The notes under the pieces: generated by a model
What the model saw: the letters and a program-made list of their open reading frames with translations, nothing else
The model's database searches: none
What the model was told of the DNA's origin: nothing
Translations under genes and position numbers: made by a program
Assembly: GCA_037833965.1 (NCBI GenBank)
Contig: AP031353.1
Span: 8,558,501-8,622,500 of the forward strand
Source: Marchantia polymorpha subsp. ruderalis
Lineage: Eukaryota > Streptophyta > Marchantiopsida > Marchantiales > Marchantiaceae
Length of the DNA stretch: 64,000 bases
Direction: 5' to 3'
Shown: positions 55,701-64,000 of the stretch, one piece after another
Layout of the letters: the number at the start of each line of letters is the position of its first letter
Position numbering within the stretch: position 1 is the stretch's first letter

Positions 55701-56174
55701 AATCAACAAAGAATGCACCTCCCTGGCTCTCAAGTATCGCTCAGACCCTTCCAGATACATGTGCTCGTCCAGACAACCCCAAATTTTCTCGGGAGTATCC
55801 ACCAGATACTTCACTCTGCTCCCAATTCCAAACAGAGACTCTCTCCTCTTCCTCTCGCGGTCGGATTCCGATGAGACTGTGCTCAAAGTGATGGAGTTTT
55901 TCAGCGAGTCAAAACCCTCCTCCATTTTCTGTATATTATCCGCCACAGCCTCGCATGATTTTCTCATCAGAAGAATGGAATCTGCAGACTCGATCAAATC
56001 GCGATAGCTGGCTCCGACCAGCTGCCGCAACTCTTCCTTTTTCTCTTCGATTTCCTTGCGAGTCCGGGCTTCCACTTCGCGGATCTCCACCACCGTCCTG
56101 GTCTCGAACAGAGCCTCGGCATTGCGAGTGTTGGCATCTTCGATAGCCTTTTGCTGAAATCTGCCGCCCCTCAT
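49772..56174 (-). CDS. COG1: Conserved oligomeric Golgi complex subunit 1
   Basis: Six exons in reading order: 56174-53823, 53697-53482, 53252-52951, 52305-52123, 51617-51425, 49939-49772, giving about 1137 residues. COG1 is part of lobe A of the eight-subunit COG tether, which holds retrograde vesicles at the Golgi and so keeps glycosyltransferases in place. Seen: an N-terminal Vps51-like helical region (about 10-100, with [20 protein letters not shown]), a long helical middle, and the plant C-terminal signature [12 protein letters not shown] followed by [22 protein letters not shown]. Exon 2 could start at 53676 instead of 53697 (in frame, seven residues shorter, joining directly to GWEET). 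The last intron (49940-51424) carries a retrotransposon piece in the same orientation as the gene. Confidence 0.94.
50150..50970 (-). mobile_element. LTR-retrotransposon fragment in COG1 intron 5 (LTR, PBS and gag start)
   Basis: On the minus strand, TGGTATCAGAGCC at 50513-50501 is the classical primer-binding site for initiator tRNA-Met. Before it lies an LTR-like stretch that begins TGTTATGG at 50970, has a TATA-like sequence in its middle and ends near CTGATA at 50514. After the PBS a gag-like frame starts at 50433 ([20 protein letters not shown]) and continues, after an interruption, with [20 protein letters not shown], the pattern of Copia gag starts. No second LTR, protease, integrase or reverse transcriptase is present, so it is a truncated copy. 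The exact ends are uncertain. Confidence 0.75.
50187..51002. repeat. Hairpin array inside the COG1 intron
   Basis: Inverted repeats: 50187-50221/50232-50266 (35-bp arms, 33 matching), 50290-50296/50302-50308 (7 bp), 50310-50329/50334-50353 (20 bp, perfect, 4-base loop), 50371-50377/50385-50391 (7 bp), 50482-50490/50495-50503 (9 bp, perfect), 50505-50510/50514-50519 (6 bp), 50687-50698/50706-50717 (12 bp, perfect) and an imperfect one at 50961-51002 across the presumed LTR start. A two-unit telomere-like string CCCTAAACCCTAA lies near 50655. Confidence 0.9.
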
Positions 56175-59100
56175 ACCTCCAGAACACAGAAATCAACCGC
56201 CTCACCTCGTCTTCGTCGCCTTCTACACCTTCCCAGCAGCACGGAATCGCGCCCCTCCTCCTTCCGCTCCGCGTCTACGTCCTCGCATATCAAACTACCA
56301 GACCTTGTACGACGGGATCAAGCAACCTACATTACTCGCACTTCTTGCCAAGGCCTAGCAAACGGCGGCCCCCGCCTGCCCCCGACTCCTCTCGCCACAA
56401 TCAATCGAGCACAACGCATTCGCGCAAACCTCGCATTGCGCAATCTACCCCCGGCTCAACACAACAATACTCGCACGAGCTACCCTCCCCTCGAGAGCAA
56501 GCGAGCGGGTCAACCCTTCAGAAAAGCTGCCTTACCTGGCCCGATCTCATCTTTGCACGAGTTCATGGTAGCAATCGCAATCGCCTCAAGGTCTTGCGCC
56601 CATCGCCCGACATTCCGTCGCAATCGACAGCTCCATGGGCTCCTCCTCGCTCGGACATGCGCGATATCCAATTCTTCCGCGGCAGGGGAGAGGACCGGAC
56701 GGGACGAGACAAGTGGAGAAGGCACGGGACGGGACCACGGGAATTATGGTGCGAATTGCAGATCGCCTGTCCGCGCCCCCGGCACGCGATGCAATGCGTG
56801 CTGCGGCCGTGCCGATCTTGCACTCGGACGTCGACGGAAGGACGGAGGCCCGCGACGACGAAGGCTCATATGACTGCCTCTGCCCGACTGACTAGACTCT
56901 CGCTCGCCCGCTCGCTCGATCGATCGACCGATTTCCTTCTTTGCCGTGCTTTCTTTCTTCCGTTCCTTCCCTTCCCCTCCTCCTTCCCTTCCCTTCCCTT
57001 CCCTCCCTTCCTTCCTTCCTTCCTTCCTTCCTTCCTTCGTCCCTTCTTTCTCCTCCCTCCCTCTTCCTTTCCTTCGTTTGTTCTTTTCTTCGCAGATCGG
57101 GAAGCAAGAAGAGAATCGTTCGATCTTTCGCTCTCCGTTCGTCGTCGTCGTCGTCGTCCGTCGGTCGACACTCTCGAACCGACTCCAACGAGCACGAGGT
57201 CTACCCTCACCTCGGTCGACTTTTGCCTTTCTTTGATTAACTACATATTTATTAATTTCTTATTTATTAATTTATCACATGATGTACTTTTCAATTAAAT
57301 AATGTCTGTTGAATATTTGCCCTCCTCGCTCTTTGTCTCGGCCCCACCGCTATTGTCCTAAGAAATCATTAAGATGCACTTCGATTCGATGTACTTTCTC
57401 ATCTGTCCCTCATCCTTTTCTGATCGCGGGTCGATAATTGCTCTATGCGATGGATGGGACGGACCTGGAAGACTATGGTACCCCGCCCGAATCGTCATTC
57501 ATAGGGTCCGAAAGCTCGATTGGTCTTTCTTTGAGGATTTTGCTGACCTCACTGCTTCCTGCAAAATAACGACAGACCTTATTCTCTACGATAATGTTGC
57601 AATATGGAGTGGCCACTTCTTCTTCTTCATGGTTTCGGTCCACTTATTGTCTGAACCGCCATCTATGAGTGCCCTGTTGCAAGATCTTTATGCTGTTTAG
57701 ATCCTTTGATTTAGGAGCAAAAACCCAAATACTTTGAAACATCAAGGGCACAAACTCTTGTTGTTCACTTTTCGTACGACTTATTCTCGGGAATCGAATG
57801 GCTGAGAAGTGAAGTAGAGTGATGTTCGTTCACTTGCAAACGCTGGGGTCTCAAAGCTAAGTTGAATGTAGGAAAATAAATATGATTGGGGTGGGGTGAT
57901 TCTCTCACCATTAATAGCGTGAGGACCGTCGGTTTTCCGGCCAGAATGAGGGAACAATAGGTAAAAGTAGAAGGTAGAAGATGTTTTCAATGTACGACTG
58001 ACCACTTCCTTTGGACCTCATTCCCTGACAACTTCTTCATTACTTCGATTGTGCATCATTCCGATCATTCCGGTTAGCTGTTCGAGTGAACCGTGTAAAC
58101 CTGTTCCAACTTTACCAATATAATCCTGTTTCGATCCTCCATTTGGTCCAAAAGTAGCAGTGGCCGGATATCTAGGGTTCATGATTTATGAGGAGACTGT
58201 CCTCCTTCTGTTGATTAGGCCTGTGCTTCGATCTTGTAATCCAAGATCGTAGTGGCAAAGTTGTACAGGACATTCATTTGCGTTACTCACACGGGTCGTT
58301 CTCTTGGCGAAGATGGTGCGATTTAGAGATAGGTACATGACGAAATCAACCAGCTTTGGTAGAAGTTTAATTATTTTTCCAGCTCCATTTGCCAAATCCA
58401 ACCTTGTTGTACATTTCAAAACCTCGGCTGAGGTTGTGCAGTGTATAGAGGTAATACAACGAAGAGAAGGAAATGGAACGAAGATAACATTGCGTACGTA
58501 AACGAGTAAAACTTTTCTATCCGAGGTTTCAGAAGCCATAAAAGGTTGAGATAGGTACGGGCTGTTGAAGCTAAACCTCGTGGGATTGTACAGCACGTTC
58601 ATAGACACGAGATATGCACCGCTGACAACAACTCTACATATACACAGAGATAGTTGCTTCGAAAATTGGAGTTACCGTATGCCAGCACAGGGCAGGTCTA
58701 ACACAAAACAGGGAAATTCAGGTAAATATTAGCTCTGAGACCAAAGATTGTGCCAATCGGAGCAGACAGTAGTGATAGTTAGGCAGATTGAGCACTAGCT
58801 TCCGCTGTGTCATAGAGCACTTCAACTTCGCTTCGTCGTTGCATACAGTAAAGCCATAACTAACCACATACTCGTTTCCAAGACCCGGCCTTGCGACCAC
58901 GTGAAGACTGTAGGAGTAGAGTGGACAGGTGAAAAGCTGGACAGCTGAAGAAGGTGATAAGCCATGATGTATGATATTCCTGTGTTGAAGACCATCTCAT
59001 TTGAGGTCTTCACCCTTCACTCTTGAACTTAGTATAAGCCTTTCCTTTTTGACACAAGTACCAAGTGGGTGACTTCCAACATGAGGCTTCAAAAAACCTT

Positions 59101-59649
59101 TCTATTGATACCAAGATTGCATATTTGAGACGTCGTCAGGTGGGGCCACGATACGCAGCATTAAAAAAAAAGTCCTAAGTTTTACTTTCGTGGCTACTGA
59201 AATCATCTACGTAGGGACCCTACTTGTCACATCCTCAAAAGACCTCTTTCTTAAGCATTGTGAGATGTTCACATCGCAATCAATTGATCCTCCATCTTCC
59301 TGTCAACGCAAGCGAAGTTGATGGAAGGTTGAAGAGATAGCGAAGATCTTCATTATTACCTCGAGTGTAAAACAGATCGTCACGAAGAGGCGAGTAATAC
59401 AGGATGTGGAAATAAAACTCCAACTGAGTTCTTTCGTACATATTCCCGCAACAATGGTTTCTATCCAAACTTCCTACATCTGCTTGAATTCACTGTACAA
59501 AGAAAATGACATGTGCTTCTGACATAGCTGTCTAGCTAGACCGAGTAATGCAAGCCGTGTCTTGGCCTCTTCTCCTTTCGATAATGCTGAATGCGAGAGT
59601 TTGATCACAGAAATCTCATGTTATCTTGTGTAAGAGATACTGCATCATG
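56175..59649. other. COG1 upstream region and spacer to RecA
   Basis: The COG1 promoter and leader should lie in 56175 to about 57300. This part is C-rich and contains a long pyrimidine tract (56936-57085, mostly CTTC/CCTTC units), which creates long but meaningless open frames on both strands. From 57.3 to 59.6 kb there are only short frames with no known domain, plus the RecA 3' UTR at the right end. Confidence 0.55.
56936..57085. repeat. Pyrimidine tract, CTTC/CCTTC units
   Basis: About 150 bp of nearly pure C/T on the plus strand, including seven or eight consecutive CTTC units near 57008-57036. It lies about 760-910 bp upstream of the COG1 start. The Ser/Phe/Pro- and Lys/Arg/Glu-rich frames across it are by-products of the composition. 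Confidence 0.85.
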
Positions 59650-62600
59650 TTAGCCCTTAGCTGCCTCTTCAGCGTCAGTCTCCAAAGCCCCATCATCCTC
59701 ATCAAAGTCTTCAGCGTTTTCTTCTTTGGGAGGTTGCGGGCCCAAAAGGAATTTCTGTCTGATGGCTGTCACAAGCTCCAAAGCCACATCCTCGTGTTCT
59801 TTCAAAAACTTCTTCGCACTATCTCTTCCGTTTGCAAAGTTCTCCCCACGGTAAGAGAACCAAGCACCTGACTTACTTAGTAATCCTAGCTGCACTCCGA
59901 AGTCGAGAATTTCACCTGCTTGGGATATTCCCTTACCAAATTCTATTTCAAACTCTGCTGTCTTGAATGGTGGTGCCACTTTATTTTTCGCAACCTTGAC
60001 GATTACATGGAATCCTAAGGTCTGCCACAGCGGGACAGAAGAAAAAAACAAATGAATGAAAAACTGCACATTAACCGTGGCAGACAAAGAAAGACAAAAC
60101 AGTTCCTGAACCTTGTTCAGGACAAGTCGATTAGGCTTACGCAGCTCTATATCTGGTGTCTAAAAGTACTCGAACAGAGAAGAAGTAACAATTTCAACAT
60201 ACCTCCTCTCCTCGTTTGATTACCTCCCTCTTACGGATATGTAACCGAACTGAAGCATAAAACTTCAAGGCATTTCCTCCAGCGGTGACTTCAATAGGTG
60301 CACCTCCAAACCCGCCGAATCCTCCTAACTTATGCCGGACCTGAAACAAAGCAAATCGCGAGTGCATCATGAACAGAGCGAGTAAAACATTAACAAAAGC
60401 AAATGCCAATCTATTTATCGTGTTTGGTGCACAATGACTCCACGTTTCAGGCCCATCAGTCATAATATATCGCCAATGGGTACAACTTACGTAAAATCTA
60501 TCTGTTTCTTTTGATGAACACGGCGATCATGTCCACAAAAGCAATGAGCACTTACAATTGAGTTAATACGTGATCAACCACGTGTTTAGCCCTGGGCACC
60601 CAAGGGGACCAAAGAGGACAAACCTACACTGAGAACCGGCGCTGACTCCCAACATGGTCCTCGCTTGCAGGCTCTACATCTGAGTAGACGTGATCCATAC
60701 TGGTGAAATGCCAGAATAGAAACAGGCAAATGGAGAATGGAGGAGTTTGCTTACTTGGTTGATGAATATGAGAATTGTCTGAGAACGTGATAATGAATGA
60801 GTTAGCTTGCGAAGTGCCTGACTCATGAGTCTGGCCTGCAAGGCCATATGTGCATCACCCATGCCTCCTTCCAACTCTGCTTTGGGAGCTAGTGCGGCAA
60901 CCTGTACATACAACCGTCCTTGCGGAGTTTTGAAATCTGTTAACTTTCTTTGCAGGCTTCAAAAGAACTTCCAGGACAGCTGAAAAAAAGTCTCTGCAAA
61001 GTGACCATTACACATCTTGCGAAGCCTATGATTCAATATAATTTATATCATGATGAAAGTAGACTCTGTCATCTCTACAACATTGAAGGAGAAGCAATAA
61101 TCGCAATCGCAACAATGACATAAACGAGACAGCTAGGAGAGAAACACACGCTGTCTACGACAACAACGGCGGCTGAACAACTCCGAATAAACTCGTCAGC
61201 AATGTCAAGTGCTTGCTCAGCATTGTCGGGTTGTGAAACATACAGATCCGCAATCCGCACACCAATTGCCTCCGCAAACGTTATGTCAAGTGCATGTTCC
61301 ACATCGAGGAAAACGCACCGTCCTGTATTTGTCACCACCGATAACAGGTAAAGCAAGCTCAAACATGTCTCTATTTTAGGAAGAAGAAGGGTCTTAAGGT
61401 GGAAGAACATATCATGACCTACGTATAGAAATGTGGCGTTCCGTTATATCAAAAGAAATTGTAGACTTTGAACTAAACATGAAAACTTCAAGGTCCAACT
61501 GAATTAAATTGAAGGGACAACGAAAAGATCAGAACTGTTTGTTACGAAACGAAGTTCATCCCACTAGTTTTCATCCACTACACCAATCACTTGTCTATAA
61601 CAATGAGCCCATATCCTCTAAAACTCTCTGAAACAAGCTACCATGTTTGTACATGACCAAAGTAAGAACCAATGGTTATGTGCATCGCTCACTGCCAAAG
61701 CAGAATACTCGATTACTATGAGACAAAGACAGTGCTCACTGACAGCATTTTCCGTGAAGGTAATACTGATGGACAACTACCTCCAGCTTTCTGTGCCTCT
61801 GCAATAACATGCAGGGCGAGAGTGGTTTTCCCCGTTGCTTCAGATCCATAAATTTCGACAACGCGTCCCTGGAATCACCTAAAATGTTAGCAAAGAGAAA
61901 ACATTCTCATGGAAATCTGTGACAGAAGGTGATTAACATTAAAACTACTGGAGTCCAAGAAAGAGCAATCTGCACTATCGCAGCATCTTCGGGTAGAGAA
62001 ATATGTACAACCTTGGGGAGACCACCGACTCCAAGAGCGGTGTCAAGAGCAATTGATCCAGTAGAGATGACTGGAACTTGTCGTGGACCAGCCATATCTC
62101 CAAGCCTCATGATAGTCTCCCTCCCAAACTTGGCAGCAATATTGGCAAGTGCTGCCTGGAGTGCCACCTCCTTCTCATCAACTGTGCGATTGGAAGATAA
62201 TCCATCTGGAACATCAGACTTGGTCGGCCGGCGTTTGCCTGATAATTACGGAAGGGATGTCATCAAAATTCGAGTTGGATACCACAAACTCACTAAATAG
62301 AGTGTACATAAAGTGACTGTATGAGAACGAACAGGAATGCACAGGAAGCCGGTATATGAACCTGTCTTAACTTAAAATTCTCTAGGATCGTCCTTAACCT
62401 CGAGGGAATCTACGATTTTACATCTACGATTATACTTCTTTTCGGCTTCACATAAGATAGTTTGTGGAGTGAAATCAGCATAATTCCCAGCATCGAGCTG
62501 CCCAGAAGCAGAAATGTAGTGAAAAGAAACTCACGAGGAGTCAATGTCGACTGAGGGTTTACGAGCTCCGAGTTTCCAGCTAAGATATGATTGAAAACTT

Positions 62601-62900
62601 CTCATTCACTTTGCCTCAAACAATCAAATTAAGCAAGAGATCATTGAAGCTCAAGATCAAATAACACTTCTGTGGGAGAGCGGTCCTCTCATACGCACTT
62701 CAATTTGCAAGCTGGAATTGCGGTGTGAACAAGAATCTCGATCCATACAACAAGCAACTTAGAGTTGGGCAACGGATAGTACCTTTTTTGCTATCGGTGG
62801 CGAAATATGATGTGGCTGCGAACGCTTCTGGTCGCTTCCATGCTTCCGATAACAACTGCTGTTTGTGCAATAGAGAAACCAGCCTTCTTCTCAAAATCAT
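59650..62900 (-). CDS. RECA: Organellar RecA recombinase, probably mitochondrial
   Basis: Seven exons in reading order: 62900-62783, 62238-62012, 61868-61781, 61322-61150, 60901-60755, 60340-60203, 60021-59650, giving 420 residues. A bacterial-type RecA that binds single-stranded DNA and drives strand exchange in organelle genomes. Seen: an Arg-rich presequence ([15 protein letters not shown]) suited to mitochondria, Walker A GSEATGKT (123-130), the catalytic-glutamate motif as DVEHALD (E153), Walker B VVVVD (197-201), the L1/L2 regions around [19 protein letters not shown] and [23 protein letters not shown], and an acidic C-terminal tail like that of bacterial RecA. The L2-region wording is closer to plant RECA2/RECA3 than to plastid RECA1, from memory. 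The targeting call is an inference; dual targeting is possible. Confidence 0.94.
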
Positions 62901-64000
62901 GGCTGTCGTCTATTCCACCCCTCCCCGCCCACTCAATTCAGCTCAACTGATTCAAATCATGATCTGCAGAAAGTTTCTTCGTTGCTTTGAGCATATACAG
63001 CTACATTCATCCTGATAATCAGTGCTTCCGGCTTCTTGCTTCTTTAGACACTGTAATGAACTGCACTGCTGCAGATGTCTTGACCAACAAGCCCTGCTCG
63101 GAAACAAAACCCAAAACCCCCCAGAGGAAAGACAGCTCAACACAAATCAAAATTTCTTCGCAGGTGACCACTAGCCAACAGCAAATAGACGACCGCGCTG
63201 TGGTTCTCTCTCCTGCTCAGCCCGAAATTGTTATTTCACTAATGTGAGGTACACTTGAAGAGTTCACTGAACAAGAATTGACTCACTTTCACGAGACGGG
63301 GTTTTACAATTGTACTTGGAGGATCCCGAGGTCAACCATTTTCTGAGGAATAATCAGGTTCGTAGAAAGGGTCGGAGAGACGAGCTGCAGCTTTCAGAAT
63401 TCCAATATCGAACGAAGGATGCAAAGCATGCATTACAATTGACTACAGAAGTAGGAAGCGATGGCATCACGTCGGTCGATTCTCATGCTTCACATTCCTT
63501 CTGTACATTCCTCACTAGGAGATATTACAGTACTGGTATGTGTTGCCGTTGACACATGTGGGTTTTGCCATGGCGCATGAGATGCCCATCTCCACAGACC
63601 TCATGGCATCAGAGAGTATCTTCCTCTGCATTCCAAATCGACAAACAAGTCGTATGAAATCTGTTACATTTAAAATGTACTGCCTCACTCACAACTTAGA
63701 TTGATGCATAAAAATTGTGCCAACTATAATCTCTTATTTTACACATGTTGTGGTTGCCATCATTAGCATAATAAAAAGTAAATTTTGATATATTATATTA
63801 AAAGAATATATTTTTATCATTTATCATTTATCTTTAGATAATATTTGGGTTTTCAATGTAAAATTTTGAAATTAATTTCTGGTTTGAATCAATAAACTCA
63901 TTTGGATCAATGTTGTTGTACCAAAATATATGATGGTACCAATGTTCAACCCTTAACTTCAATGTAAGATAAATAAATCACATACCTTTTTTCCATGTAT
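62901..64000. other. Upstream region of RecA and window end
   Basis: Short open frames on the plus strand (62987-63247, 63310-63552) have no recognisable domain and look like chance. The last 250 bases are AT-rich. No gene is supported up to the window edge. Confidence 0.5.

Noticed and set aside
55443..55874. Plus-strand frames over COG1 exon 1
   Set aside because: They are shadows of the long COG1 coding exon on the other strand.
56345..57298. A 317-codon frame upstream of COG1
   Set aside because: It is produced by GC-rich sequence and the pyrimidine tract (Ser/Phe/Pro runs), and several overlapping frames on both strands are equally long.

Overview
This is nuclear DNA from a land plant, and most likely from a liverwort close to Marchantia. 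All of the confident genes are plant or general eukaryotic types with spliceosomal introns: a GT31 galactosyltransferase, a group-4 LEA protein, MCM8, a plant quinone oxidoreductase-like protein, the urea transporter DUR3, Golgi COG1 and an organellar RecA. A decayed transposon gene at 31-34 kb reads like a repeat protein that I remember from Marchantia predicted proteomes; that part is from memory. Gene density is low, and AT-rich, repeat-bearing spacers separate the genes.

Layout. 1-2.4 kb: long 5' leader and intronless, GC-rich GT31 gene (+). 2.4-8.1 kb: spacer with a 208-bp tandem duplication. 8.1-9.9 kb: two-exon LEA gene (+) behind a cluster of ACGT-core elements. 10.96-11.54 kb: small inverted-repeat element. 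12.7-18.0 kb: MCM8 (+, 18 exons, one GC-AG intron). 18.4-21.1 kb: quinone oxidoreductase-like gene (-), convergent with MCM8. 21.1-30.4 kb: AT-rich spacer with short tandem repeats. 30.4-35.0 kb: a DNA element with matching ends around a stop-ridden gene. 35-42.8 kb: spacer with a striking cluster of perfect hairpins. 42.8-47.5 kb: DUR3 (+, 14 exons). 49.8-56.2 kb: COG1 (-, 6 exons), whose last intron carries an LTR-retrotransposon piece full of hairpins. 56.2-59.6 kb: COG1 upstream region and spacer. 59.65-62.9 kb: RecA (-, 7 exons). 62.9-64 kb: RecA upstream region.

I joined the exons by hand. Every multi-exon model keeps frame from start to stop: LEA 108 aa, MCM8 778 aa, oxidoreductase 348 aa, DUR3 667 aa, COG1 about 1137 aa, RecA 420 aa. 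The genes do not form a pathway. MCM8 and RecA both serve recombination, one in the nucleus and one in an organelle. GT31 and COG1 both belong to Golgi glycosylation, but they lie far apart and I see no sign that they are linked.

The most interesting signal is not a gene. Clusters of long, perfect, tight-looped hairpins occur at 37.3-38.1 kb and 50.2-51.0 kb. At 50.3 kb one of them interrupts a gag-like reading frame with an inverted copy of the next 20 bases, which is what a template-switch event would leave. I did not find a new multi-gene system.
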